This document shows, one piece after another, positions 1 to 8,651 of a stretch of 64,000 nt of DNA (the first letter of the stretch is position 1; each line of letters begins with the position of its first letter). The stretch lies in NCBI GenBank assembly GCA_015063245.1, contig SUSV01000004.1:57723-121722 (forward strand). The letters are read 5' to 3'. A model generated the notes under the pieces. It made no database searches, had not been told where the DNA came from, and saw only the letters and a program-made list of their open reading frames with translations. The DNA is from Thermoplasmata archaeon (GTDB taxonomy: Archaea; Thermoplasmatota; Thermoplasmata; Methanomassiliicoccales; Methanomethylophilaceae). The translations under genes and the position numbers were made by a program.

Positions 1-19
1 AGAAGGAGAAACCGGGGGG

Positions 20-41
20 CCCCGCAGCTGGCACTGCGGGG
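20..41 (-). terminator. Hairpin after mttC
   Basis: Perfect 8-bp inverted repeat (CCCCGCAG / CTGCGGGG) with a 6-nt loop, 22 nt beyond the mttC stop on the minus strand. Position fits a transcription terminator or 3'-end stabiliser for the mttBC transcript. No long U tract follows, so processing or stability may be as likely as termination. Confidence 0.5.
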
Positions 42-63
42 GTGATCCCCTTTGATTTTGATC

Positions 64-726
64 TCAGGCGTCTGAGAATGCAGCTGTGAACTTGACAACT
101 GCGTCGTTTGCGCTCTCGGAGTAGATGTCTGCTCCGATCTCGTCTGCCCACTGCTGGGTGACGGGTGCTCCTCCGACGTTGGTCTTGACTTTGCCCTTGA
201 GGCCTTCCTTGACCATCATCTCTTCCAGGGTCTTCTGTCCGACCATGGTGGAGGTCATGAGTGCAGATGTTCCGCAGGCGACTGCGTTGTTGTCCTTGCA
301 TGCCTGGACGATTGTTGCGAGAGGAACGTCCCTTCCGATGTTGAAGACGTTGAATCCTGCAACCTTGAGCATGATGGCAACGATGTCCTTTCCGATGGAG
401 TGGATGTCTCCCTCGATTGAACAGATGACAAGGTTTCCGAGTCCCTCTCCGACGGATCCGCCGCGCTTCTCGATCTCAGGAACGATGATGTCCATTCCTG
501 CGGTCATTGCGTTTGCTGCAGCCATCATGTGGGGAAGGAAGATCTTCTTCTGGTCGAAGAGCTTTCCGACCTCTGTGATTCCTGCGGAGTAACCCTCCTG
601 GATGACCTTGACGAGGTCGATGTTTGCGTCAGCAACTGCCTCCTGGGCGATTGCCTTTGCGTCAGGGACCTTGTATGCCATAACTGCTGCTTTTGCTCTT
701 GCACAAATATCTTCTACTGTAGCCAT
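64..726 (-). CDS. mttC: Trimethylamine corrinoid protein MttC
   Basis: 220-aa cobalamin-binding methyl carrier. In the family it accepts the methyl group of trimethylamine from MttB on its cob(I)amide and passes it to a methylcobalamin:CoM methyltransferase. Residues 1-90 form the helical cap. The B12-binding Rossmann half carries DxHxxG (Asp107, His109, Gly112; His109 is the lower cobalt ligand), SxL (Ser154, Leu156) and the GG motif at 185-186. It lies 5 nt after mttB. Its Shine-Dalgarno overlaps the mttB TGA, which suggests translational coupling. Assignment to MttC rather than MtbC or MtmC rests on the partner gene. Confidence 0.92.
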   Translation of the reverse strand: MATVEDICARAKAAVMAYKVPDAKAIAQEAVADANIDLVKVIQEGYSAGITEVGKLFDQKKIFLPHMMAAANAMTAGMDIIVPEIEKRGGSVGEGLGNLVICSIEGDIHSIGKDIVAIMLKVAGFNVFNIGRDVPLATIVQACKDNNAVACGTSALMTSTMVGQKTLEEMMVKEGLKGKVKTNVGGAPVTQQWADEIGADIYSESANDAVVKFTAAFSDA

Positions 727-731
727 TTAAA

Positions 732-2231
732 TCACTCCATTCCTTTTCTCTTTCTGAAAGCGGCGTCTGCCTGTTTTACAACGTCTTCCATTGCTGCAAG
801 ACGGTCTGCCTGGATGGGCAGTACAACGTGGTTTGCCATGATGTCGACGACCATATCGTGGGCCCTCTCGACACAGGATTTGGATCCGTTGGCCATCCAC
901 TCTCCGAGCATTGTCCTGTCGAAGAGAGTGGGGTTGGATGCGGATTCGAAGTTGTTCATTGTGGTCTCGTGTGCAAGGAAATCATTTCCGACTCCGATCT
1001 CCTTGATTGCGTCGACTGCGAGGGTCTCGTCTGTGACGGGTGCTCCCTCCATTGCCTTGTAGTTCATTGCGATGATGTCGTTGTCGATGCAAACCTGCTC
1101 CATTGAGAAGGTCTGTCCGAGCTCGAGCATTCCAGATCCGTAGATGAGGTTGACGCCGGCCATTGCGGGGAGGAGTCCAGTGATGGTCTTCTCGTGTGCT
1201 GCCTGGGAGTCAGGGATCTTGGCGTCGGTCTACATACCGGCTGTGAAGACGGGCAGTCCGTAGTACTGTCCGAGCTTAGCGACGGCTGCGGAGATGACAG
1301 CGAGTTCAGGGGATCCGACAGGTGCGGTTCCGTTCCTGAGGTCGAATGTTGTTGTGGAACTTCCGTAGAGGACACGTGCTCCGGGTGCTGCAAGCTGGGA
1401 GAGAACGAGTCCGGAGAGGATCTCGGCGTTGTGTGTGACGAGTGTTCCGGTGAGGTGGATAGGTGAGGATCCTCCTGCCATTGCCATTGAGAGGACGTTG
1501 ACGGGGATTCCGAGCCTTGCTCCCTTCATGATGACCTGAGCTGCGTTGTGTGAGAGCTCGAGGGGTGAGGTGGGGCAGACGAGCATCGACATGATGGGCC
1601 TGTTGCGTGCCATCTCTTCGTCTCCGCCGTAGTATGCCTTGAGCATCTCCCAGTAGAACTCGACGTTCTCTGCGACGGGGTCGATGTGGTGGAAGTGCTT
1701 GGATGTGTTCTTGATTGATGTGATCATCTCGTGGACATCCTCAGCTCCGACTCCTGCCCAGTTCCTTGCGGAGACTGCGAGGGAGTAGACTGCGAGGTTG
1801 GGGAGAGCATCGACGATCTTTGCTGTGTTGGCGAGGTCCTCTTCGTTGGAGTCCCTTGTCTTGTACTTGTTGTCTCCGAGGTAGTCGCACATCTGGATTC
1901 CGGTACCGAAGTTGGTGTAGTAGACGGGTCCGTTGTGTGTCATGGGGACTGTGTGCTCATCGTCACGTCCGTAAAGGTAGAACATCTTGGGTGTGCTTGC
2001 GAGTGCCTTGTTGACGAGCCATGTGGGGATCTTGACCATCTTTGTCTCGAAGTTGACCTCACAGCCTGCGTCTGCGAATACCTTGAGACCCTCTTCGTCG
2101 GAAACCTGGACACCGTAGTTTGCCAGAACATCCCTTGTTGCGTAATCGATCTCGCGGATGTCGTCGTCGCTGAAAAGCTCGACTGTGATTCCGGCCTGTT
2201 TGTTCCTGCCGGGGTAGTGCTTGCTTACCAT
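732..2231 (-). CDS. mttB: Trimethylamine methyltransferase MttB, pyrrolysine-containing
   Basis: Reads as one 499-residue protein if the TAG at 1230-1232 is decoded. The upstream part (333 codons) ends at ...PVFTAGM and the frame continues past the amber codon to TGA at 732. The amber is codon 334, which is the pyrrolysine position known for MttB. The downstream frame also keeps family sequence, so this is readthrough, not a pseudogene. The enzyme demethylates trimethylamine onto MttC. The start at 2231 has GGAGG 8 nt upstream and a TATA box (TTTATATACT, 2330-2321) about 100 nt upstream. First gene of the mttBC operon. A gene caller without pyrrolysine support will split it in two. Confidence 0.95.
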
Positions 2232-2515
2232 TTTTCATTCCTCCAATTTGAGCCGTCTTTGCAACGGCCTTCGACTACGGGAAAGCTTCCCGTTTCGTCT
2301 GATATTGAGATGTCACCATTAGTATATAAATTCATTGACACGTCATCATAATAGTTGTATAGTGCAACAAAATGATTGTCGGCGACAACATTATTGATTG
2401 ACTATATCAATATAATATATGGACGAGTACAACATATTTTAACCATGAGGTCATTAACGACCATTAATATGGAGTACTCATCCATCCAACGATGGATGCA
2501 TACCCGGAGGTTCAA
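2232..2515. promoter_or_regulatory. Divergent mttB / chelatase promoter region
   Basis: AT-rich 280-bp region. The mttB TATA is at 2321-2330 (minus), giving an expected start near 2300 and a leader of about 65 nt. Three palindromes lie in the middle: TTGTCGGCGACAA (2376-2388), TATTGAT/ATCAATA arms (2392-2398, 2406-2412), and GAGTACTC (2472-2479), the last repeated before the permease at 5446. They are candidate operators; no regulator can be named. Confidence 0.5.
2472..2479. promoter_or_regulatory. GAGTACTC palindrome, copy 1
   Basis: Perfect 8-bp palindrome 36 nt before the BchI-like start. The shared context GAGTACTCA recurs at 5446 in front of the permease. Possible common operator of the two transcription units. 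Confidence 0.35.
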
Positions 2516-3556
2516 ATGTCCGAGAAAAACGATCTGCAGTTCCCGTTCGTCCGCATTGTCGGTCAGGATGAGATGAAACGCGCACTGTTGTTGAACATAA
2601 TCGACCCTGGAATAGGGGGCGTTCTGCTCCGCGGAGAGAAAGGAACGGCCAAGTCGACCACCGTGCGCTCCCTCACGCAGATCCTTCCGGAGGTCCCGTA
2701 TATCGAGGGATGCCAGTTCCATTGCAACCCGGAGACCCCGAGATACCTTTGCGATGACTGCAAGGAACGCATGAGGAATGGCGGCTATAAGACGTCCATG
2801 CGCGGCATGAGGGTGGTGGAGCTGCCCCTCAATGCTACCGAGGACCGTATCTCGGGAAGCCTGGACATCGAGCATGTCCTGCGCACAGGGGAGAGGAAGT
2901 ACGAGGGCGGTGTCCTCGCACAGGCCAACGGCAATCTTCTCTATGTTGATGAGGTGAATCTCCTGGATGACCATATAGTAGATTTATTATTGGATTCGGC
3001 GGCCATGGGACGCAACTTCGTTGAGAGGGAGGGTATATCGTTCTCCCATCCCGCGAGATTCGTGCTCATCGGTTCGATGAACCCCGAGGAGGGCACTCTG
3101 CGCCCGCAGCTGATGGACAGGTTCGGAATGTGCGTTGATATCAAGAGCGAGGTCAACCCCGACACAAGGGTCGAGGTCATCAAGAGGAGGCTTGCTTTCG
3201 ACGCCGATCCCGAGACGTTCGTATCGGAATGCGAAGCGGATACCAACGCGCTGCGCGACAGGATCGAGAGGGCGAAGGAACTCTTACCGAAGGTCTCGAT
3301 GTCCGACAAGGTCCTGACCGCCATCGCGATGGTCTCCATCCACTACAAGATGGAGGGGCACCGTGCCGACCTCGCCATGATCCGCGCCGCCAAGGCCAAT
3401 GCGGCCCTCGAGGGAAGGACGGAGATAACCTTGCAGGACATCTCCACCACGGCCCCGCTGATCCTTCGCCATCGCATGAAGGCCGGTCCCTTCGAGGAAG
3501 CCCAGTTCAAACAGAACGAGCTGGACAGCATCCTAAGGGGGTACATAGGATCCTGA
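2516..3556 (+). CDS. BchI/ChlI-type chelatase AAA+ ATPase subunit
   Basis: 346-aa AAA+ ATPase of the magnesium/cobalt chelatase class. Walker A is at 40-47 (GEKGTAKS), Walker B at 141-150 (LLYVDEVNLL), and a sensor/arginine region follows SMNPEEG. A CxxxC...CxxC set (Cys66, 70, 79, 82) in the insert after Walker A could bind a metal; such cysteines occur in archaeal members. I chose ATG 2516 because GGAGG sits 5 nt before it. In the family this ring works with a BchD-like subunit and a large CobN/BchH subunit to insert Mg or Co into a tetrapyrrole. The BchD-like partner follows directly, but no large subunit is in the window. In an organism that makes corrinoids and not chlorophyll, cobalt is the likelier metal (inference). 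Confidence 0.85.
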   Translation: MSEKNDLQFPFVRIVGQDEMKRALLLNIIDPGIGGVLLRGEKGTAKSTTVRSLTQILPEVPYIEGCQFHCNPETPRYLCDDCKERMRNGGYKTSMRGMRVVELPLNATEDRISGSLDIEHVLRTGERKYEGGVLAQANGNLLYVDEVNLLDDHIVDLLLDSAAMGRNFVEREGISFSHPARFVLIGSMNPEEGTLRPQLMDRFGMCVDIKSEVNPDTRVEVIKRRLAFDADPETFVSECEADTNALRDRIERAKELLPKVSMSDKVLTAIAMVSIHYKMEGHRADLAMIRAAKANAALEGRTEITLQDISTTAPLILRHRMKAGPFEEAQFKQNELDSILRGYIGS

Positions 3557-5394
3557 GGCTAGACCAGTTCATAGGGATGGACGATGCGCTCCGTGCACTC
3601 GAGTGCCTGATGGTTAACCCCGACCTGCACGGCGTACTCATCAGAGGCCCGTCCGGATCCGGGAAATCGTCCTTGATCCATGCATTCTCACGTGCCTGCA
3701 CCGGCAGGAGGGCAAAGGTCGTGCCTCAGAACATAACCGACGAGCAGCTGTTCGGAAGCATAAACCTCGAGGAGATGCTCACCACCGGCAATTCGGAGTT
3801 CGAACCCGGACTCCTGGGGGATGACGGAGGCGTGCTGCTGGTGGATGATATCAACCTACTCCCCAGGAACACATCCCTCACGCTGATGGAATCCGTCTGC
3901 AGAGGCGAGGTGCATGTGGAGAGAGAGGGCATTTCCAAGAGGTACGCCTGCTCCGTGAACGTCGTCGCCACCGCCAATGACAGGGAACAGCCGCTGTCCT
4001 CATCGCTCAACGACCTGTTCGACATGTGCGTTGTGATCTCACGCGAGCCCGATGCGGAGAAGAGGGTCGAGGTGATGGAATCCGTCGGATCCGAGGATGC
4101 GGATGACGGGGGCATCGATGATGACCTCGTTAGGAGGATCGGAGAGGCCCGTTCCATTATAGAAGAAATCAAGATTAAAGATGATATCCTGGAAGCCATA
4201 GTCGATGCATCCGAGAGATTCGGGATGCAGGGACATCGCGGGGAGCTTTCCGCAGCGAGGGTTTGCAAGGCATCCGCTGCTTTGGACGGGAGACTCGAGG
4301 TCGATGAGTATGACCTGGCGTTCGCACTCAGGGTGTGCGTCCCCCACCGCCGCACACGCCATAAGAAGGATCCGAAGCACGTCGAGGACCAGGTCCTGTT
4401 CTTCGGCGATTCGCACATGAGGCGCTTCATCCATGACGAGCGCAAGGAACTGATCGAGAAGGGTAAGAAAGACGAAGAGCCAGACATCGGTGCTTCCGCT
4501 ACCATGGACCCATCCGAGTTCGAGCCTGTCCTGAAGATGGACCCGGATGACCCGGATCAGAAAGTGGTCCTGGAGATGGACAAGATATTCGATTCCATAG
4601 ATCTTCTGGATGACACACGCAAGAAGAAGAACCAGATGGATGCCCAGCAGATGCGCCGCTACACCAAGGGAGTGGGAAAGGATGGACGGTACGTATCATC
4701 CCGTCCGGCTGACGATTCAACGGAGGACCTTGCGGTCGATGCAACAATCCGCACTGCCGCACCGTATCAGAACAGGAGGCGTGAGCTGACCGGAAGGGAC
4801 GGCATCATAATCCTGCCCGGCGACCTCAGGCAGAAGGTCAGGGAGAAGCATACATCCTGCCTGTTCTTCTTCATGGTTGATAACAGCGGATCGCTGGTAA
4901 TCAGGGCACGCATGCGTGCGGTGAAGGCTGCGATCATGTCGATGCTGGCCGACCATTATGTCCGCAAGGACAGCGTGGCGGTCATGACGTTCAACGAGGA
5001 GTTCGTCGGTATGCTGCTCCCGCCCACACGTTCCGTGGGAGGCGTCAAGAAGGTTGTCGACGACATCCCGACAGGGAAGAAGACCCCTCTCAGCGAGGCT
5101 CTGGTCTTCATGCACCAGTACGTGGGCCAGTACCTTAGGAAGCATCCGTCCGATGTTGCCTTCGTGATACTCATGACCGATGCTGGAGCGAATCTCGCCA
5201 TCACCGAGGGCAACGACCCCATGGAGGAGGCTCTGGACATCGCCTCCCACCTCAGACTGGAGAGGATGGAGTGTGCCCTCGTCGACACGAAGGTGTCGAG
5301 CGAGGTCAACGAGAAGGCTCGGAAGCTATCCTATGCCTTGGAGGCGCCGTATTACAAGCTCGAGGACCTCAGATCGTCCGACAACATCCTATGA
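3553..5394 (+). CDS. BchD/ChlD-type chelatase subunit (AAA+ plus VWA)
   Basis: About 613 aa. An N-terminal AAA+ domain has Walker A at 32-39 (GPSGSGKS) and a Walker-B-like LLVDDINLL. An acidic, Lys-rich linker lies around 300-345, and a C-terminal von Willebrand A domain carries the MIDAS motif DNSGS near residue 443 and MTDAG near 541. Family similarity (LRLDQFIGMDDAL) begins upstream of the first ATG (3577). I place the start at CTG 3553, which forms a CTGA overlap with the stop of the preceding ATPase and has AAGGGGG 12 nt upstream; ATG 3577 is the conservative alternative. It forms a two-gene unit with the BchI-like protein and probably acts in tetrapyrrole metal insertion. Confidence 0.82.
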   Translation: MRLDQFIGMDDALRALECLMVNPDLHGVLIRGPSGSGKSSLIHAFSRACTGRRAKVVPQNITDEQLFGSINLEEMLTTGNSEFEPGLLGDDGGVLLVDDINLLPRNTSLTLMESVCRGEVHVEREGISKRYACSVNVVATANDREQPLSSSLNDLFDMCVVISREPDAEKRVEVMESVGSEDADDGGIDDDLVRRIGEARSIIEEIKIKDDILEAIVDASERFGMQGHRGELSAARVCKASAALDGRLEVDEYDLAFALRVCVPHRRTRHKKDPKHVEDQVLFFGDSHMRRFIHDERKELIEKGKKDEEPDIGASATMDPSEFEPVLKMDPDDPDQKVVLEMDKIFDSIDLLDDTRKKKNQMDAQQMRRYTKGVGKDGRYVSSRPADDSTEDLAVDATIRTAAPYQNRRRELTGRDGIIILPGDLRQKVREKHTSCLFFFMVDNSGSLVIRARMRAVKAAIMSMLADHYVRKDSVAVMTFNEEFVGMLLPPTRSVGGVKKVVDDIPTGKKTPLSEALVFMHQYVGQYLRKHPSDVAFVILMTDAGANLAITEGNDPMEEALDIASHLRLERMECALVDTKVSSEVNEKARKLSYALEAPYYKLEDLRSSDNIL

Positions 5395-5569
5395 GCCGTT
5401 GGATGTCTGACCAGCCAGGCTGCCTAGTCAAGCAGTATTTATAATGAGTACTCAACATTTATATTGATGGATAAACATAATTGGCCCACAGAACGAGCGC
5501 TATGAAAGAAGGACTCGGGAATAACCTGGCAGTGAACCCCGTGACATGGCATCGAACTGAGGTGAAAAT
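5395..5569 (+). promoter_or_regulatory. Permease promoter and leader
   Basis: Two TATA-like boxes (TATTTATAATG near 5437, CATTTATATTG near 5456) flank the palindrome TGAGTACTCA (5445-5454). A leader of roughly 85 nt follows, ending with GAGGTGAAAAT just before the ATG at 5570. A protein on the palindrome would block both boxes. Confidence 0.5.
5446..5453. promoter_or_regulatory. GAGTACTC palindrome, copy 2
   Basis: Second copy of the palindrome at 2472-2479, here between two TATA-like boxes of the permease gene. Confidence 0.35.
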
Positions 5570-7039
5570 ATGTCTGAATCAGATAATGAAACCCAGTCGG
5601 GTGCAGGCCAGTTGGCTCGTACTCTGACATGGAAACAGGGTCTCATCGTTGCTATGGGAGTTCCCATTCTGATCATGCCCTCAATCGCCGATATGTCAGG
5701 CCCCCTCTGGGGTATGAGTATCGCGATCTGGGTCCTGTCAGTTATCTCGGGATTCTTCATCAATCTCCCCATAGGAGAGCTTTGCGCAACATTCGGAGTC
5801 GCTGGAATGGGAGGTTCAATCCAGTACGTCTTCGAGGATGATGAGAAATACAAGAACAAGAAGATCAATACAGGTAGGCTTATCGGAGCCATCGGTGCAT
5901 GGAGCTACTTCATCGCATGGTTCACCGTCATACCTATCTTCACCATCATGGTAGGATACTACCTCATCGATGCGTTCGACTTCCTCCAGGACTTCAGTTA
6001 CTGGGAGGAGATCGGATTCTATGTCCTGCTCGGAGTAGCAGTCTACGCATACACAATCGGAACCAGTCTGAAGGGACTCGAGGGAGGAGCCAAATTCCAG
6101 ATGATCCTCACCCTTCTCACTATCGTCCCGCTCGTCGTCATCGTCGTCGCCCCCTTCATCATGGGTGACTTCCACTTTGACACCGTCGTCGACGAGTTCA
6201 CAGAGCCCGGATGGACCTGGAACGCTGATGCGATCCTCCTCGTCCTCTCACTGCTGACCATCGCACAGTGGAGCGCCGTCGGTTGGGAGACCGCAGCAAC
6301 ATACGGTGCAGAGTACAAGGAGCCCTCGAAGGATGTTCCCAAGGCTCTCATCATGTGCGGTATCGCATGTCTCGCCCTCTACTTCCTCATCTCCTTCGCA
6401 GTGTACGGAACACTCGGACATGCAGGAATCGATGCGGCTGGAGCAACCAGTCTCGCCACCATCGCCGAGAACAGCTTCGGCGAGACCGTCGGACTCATCG
6501 CCACCCTCCTCCTCATGGTCGGAATGATCGTCATCGTTCAGACCTCGATGCAGGGATGCGCAAGGACCATACAGGTCATGGCGACCAACGGACACATGCC
6601 ACTCTGGCTCTCCAAGACCAACAAGTACGGAGTCCCCGTCAACGCTCTGCTCTTCCAGGCAGCAGCAGGATTCCTGGTCATCATCTCCGGACTGTCGGCA
6701 AGCGAGACCCTCGCAATCTCATGCCCCGGATATGTCATCACCCACGGACTCTGTCAGCTCGCGTTCATCAAGTCGCGCAAGGACCCCCGCTTCAAGGATG
6801 TCGAGAGGATCTACAAGGCGCCCAAGGGATTCGTTGGAGTCTCCACAGCGGTCGTCATCATCGAGTTCTTCCTCTTCCTTCCGTCGCTTTTCTGGTACCT
6901 GTACACCTACTCCGGTGTCGTGTACTGCATCGTCGCAGCCGTATCGATCCTGATCTACATCCCGATCTGGTACCTGCTCCAGAGGATGAACCACAGCAAG
7001 CACCCGGAGATCCCCAACGGACTCAACTGGGAGAACTGA
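5570..7039 (+). CDS. APC-superfamily permease, possible methylamine permease
   Basis: 489-aa integral membrane protein with about 12 hydrophobic segments, of the amino acid-polyamine-organocation type. TM1 begins near residue 24 with the glycine-rich GVPILIMPSIADMSGP segment. The start at 5570 has GAGGTGAA directly upstream. Methanogen methylamine permeases (MttP/MtmP type) belong to this superfamily. Closeness to mttBC and the shared GAGTACTC element make methylamine or a related amine a plausible substrate, but substrate cannot be read from the sequence. Transcribed alone, with its own promoter and a strong downstream hairpin. Confidence 0.75.
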   Translation: MSESDNETQSGAGQLARTLTWKQGLIVAMGVPILIMPSIADMSGPLWGMSIAIWVLSVISGFFINLPIGELCATFGVAGMGGSIQYVFEDDEKYKNKKINTGRLIGAIGAWSYFIAWFTVIPIFTIMVGYYLIDAFDFLQDFSYWEEIGFYVLLGVAVYAYTIGTSLKGLEGGAKFQMILTLLTIVPLVVIVVAPFIMGDFHFDTVVDEFTEPGWTWNADAILLVLSLLTIAQWSAVGWETAATYGAEYKEPSKDVPKALIMCGIACLALYFLISFAVYGTLGHAGIDAAGATSLATIAENSFGETVGLIATLLLMVGMIVIVQTSMQGCARTIQVMATNGHMPLWLSKTNKYGVPVNALLFQAAAGFLVIISGLSASETLAISCPGYVITHGLCQLAFIKSRKDPRFKDVERIYKAPKGFVGVSTAVVIIEFFLFLPSLFWYLYTYSGVVYCIVAAVSILIYIPIWYLLQRMNHSKHPEIPNGLNWEN

Positions 7040-7050
7040 TCCGCAATTAC

Positions 7051-7078
7051 ATCCTGCCCCATCCCCCAGGGGCAGGAT
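7051..7078 (+). terminator. Terminator hairpin after permease
   Basis: Perfect 10-bp stem (ATCCTGCCCC / GGGGCAGGAT) with an 8-nt loop, 12 nt past the permease stop. Confidence 0.65.
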
Positions 7079-7142
7079 CAAACCCCTTAGCTTCATTTTC
7101 GTCGTTCATTCTTTTAATCAGTAAGGCCATTGCCCGCCCATT

Positions 7143-8297
7143 ATGGCAGAGAACACCGGCCTCAAGAACCGTGGGAAGACGAAATCCGATGTTGACGAAC
7201 GCCGCATGGCGGCGGAGGAGTTCACAGGAGCTAAGCTGGAAACGATCGGCAGCTACGGATTCGATCCCGAGAGGGCGTCCAAGAACATCGAGAACATGAT
7301 CGGTACCGTGCAGCTCCCGTTGGGATATGCGGGGCCCATGAAGATCGCCGGAGACCATGCCCAGGGCGAGTTCCTCATCCCGCTTGCAACCACGGAAGGC
7401 GCATTGGTCGCATCCGTATCGAGAGGCATGTCTGTCATCTCACAGTCGGGAGGAGCGGCTGCATCGGTGTTCGATGATTTCATGACCCGTGCCCCGGTCC
7501 TCAGGGTCGACGGCATCAAGCATTCCAGAGAGGTCATGGCCTGGATAGATTCCCATATCGAGGAGATAGACGAGGCCGTAGCCGGCACTACTTCGCATGG
7601 CAAGCTTGCCAAGATAGAATGCTTCCCGGACGGAAGGAACCTGTTCCTGAGGTTCTCGTTCTCGACAGGGGATGCCATGGGCATGAACATGGCGACGATA
7701 GCATCGGAGGCCGTATGCAGGCTCATCGAGAAGGAGACGGGAGCCGTCATGGTCTCCGTATCAGGGAACATGTGCTCCGACAAGAAGCCCGCCGCGATCA
7801 ACATGATCTCCGGAAGGGGAAAGACCGTCATCGCTGAGGCGACGATCCCCAAGGACATCGTCGAATCCAAGCTCCACACCACTGCGGAAGCCGTCGTTGA
7901 GACCAACTACAGGAAGAATCTCGTGGGAAGCAGCATGGCAGGAATACTCGGAGCAAACGCACATGCTGCGAACATGGTCGCGGCGATATACATCGCCACC
8001 GGGCAGGATCCGGCACAGGTCGTGGGCGGAAGCATGACCCTCACCACCTGCGAGGTCGTCGATGGCGACCTCTACATCTGCGTACGTATGCCCGCCGTCG
8101 AGGTGGGTACCGTAGGCGGAGGGACATCCCTTCCCTGCCAATCGGAGGCACTCGAGATGATCGGATGCAAAGGCGAGGGGAAGGCGAAGAAGTTCTCGGA
8201 AATAGTTGCGGCCACTGTCCTTGCAGGAGAGCTCTCCACGCTGGCGGCTCAGGCTGCAGGACAGTTGGGCCAGGCCCATAAGGCCCTAGGCAGATGA
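7143..8297 (+). CDS. hmgA: Class I HMG-CoA reductase
   Basis: 384 aa. Reduces HMG-CoA to mevalonate for archaeal isoprenoid lipids. Family signatures are in order: ENMIG at 50-54, catalytic Glu85 in TTEGALVAS, the NADP-site motif DAMGMNM at 177-183, GTVGGGT near 321-327, and the catalytic His379 in GQAHKALG. DAMGMNM and the length mark class I (biosynthetic). A TATA-like CTTTTAATC about 30 nt before ATG 7143 suggests a nearly leaderless transcript. A UbiD homologue at 52.2 kb could act later in the archaeal mevalonate route. Confidence 0.95.
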   Translation: MAENTGLKNRGKTKSDVDERRMAAEEFTGAKLETIGSYGFDPERASKNIENMIGTVQLPLGYAGPMKIAGDHAQGEFLIPLATTEGALVASVSRGMSVISQSGGAAASVFDDFMTRAPVLRVDGIKHSREVMAWIDSHIEEIDEAVAGTTSHGKLAKIECFPDGRNLFLRFSFSTGDAMGMNMATIASEAVCRLIEKETGAVMVSVSGNMCSDKKPAAINMISGRGKTVIAEATIPKDIVESKLHTTAEAVVETNYRKNLVGSSMAGILGANAHAANMVAAIYIATGQDPAQVVGGSMTLTTCEVVDGDLYICVRMPAVEVGTVGGGTSLPCQSEALEMIGCKGEGKAKKFSEIVAATVLAGELSTLAAQAAGQLGQAHKALGR

Positions 8298-8642
8298 TCA
8301 TCCCGTCTTAGAATCCTCCTTCTCGGCGAAATCGCTGATCGTATAGGATTCCTCCACCGGGACGACGAATATCTTCCCGTCCCCGTGATTGCCTGTGGCA
8401 GCGGTCTTGCAGACGGTGTTGATAACGCTGCGGACATCCTTGTCGTCGACGACGATCTCGAACTTGGTCTTCTCGATCTCATCCACGACTATCTCCCCGA
8501 ACCTGTTGGAGAACTTGAGTCCCGCCTGTCTTCCACGTCCGGTCACATGGGTGATCGTCATCCCATTGAAACCTGCCTCGTGTATCGCATCCTTCACTTC
8601 CTGAGCCTTCTCCGGACGAACTATCGCTATTATCATCTTCAT
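8298..8642 (-). CDS. glnK: PII nitrogen regulatory protein GlnK
   Basis: 114-aa PII protein, encoded 9 nt after amt as in most archaea. It binds ATP/ADP and 2-oxoglutarate and plugs the ammonium channel when nitrogen is plentiful. Visible are the start of the T-loop (TGRGRQAG, 34-41) and the B-loop (TGNHGDGKIFV). The T-loop apex reads SNRFGE with Phe where bacterial PII has the uridylylated Tyr, so control by uridylylation is unlikely. Its Shine-Dalgarno (GAGGTG) lies just before ATG 8642. The 3' end abuts HMG-CoA reductase tail to tail. Confidence 0.95.
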   Translation of the reverse strand: MKMIIAIVRPEKAQEVKDAIHEAGFNGMTITHVTGRGRQAGLKFSNRFGEIVVDEIEKTKFEIVVDDKDVRSVINTVCKTAATGNHGDGKIFVVPVEESYTISDFAEKEDSKTG

Positions 8643-8651
8643 CTTAACACC

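Noticed and set aside
732..2231. mttB as a pseudogene or two genes because of the internal stop
   Set aside because: The stop is TAG at the family's pyrrolysine codon and sequence on both sides matches MttB; mtmB shows the same.
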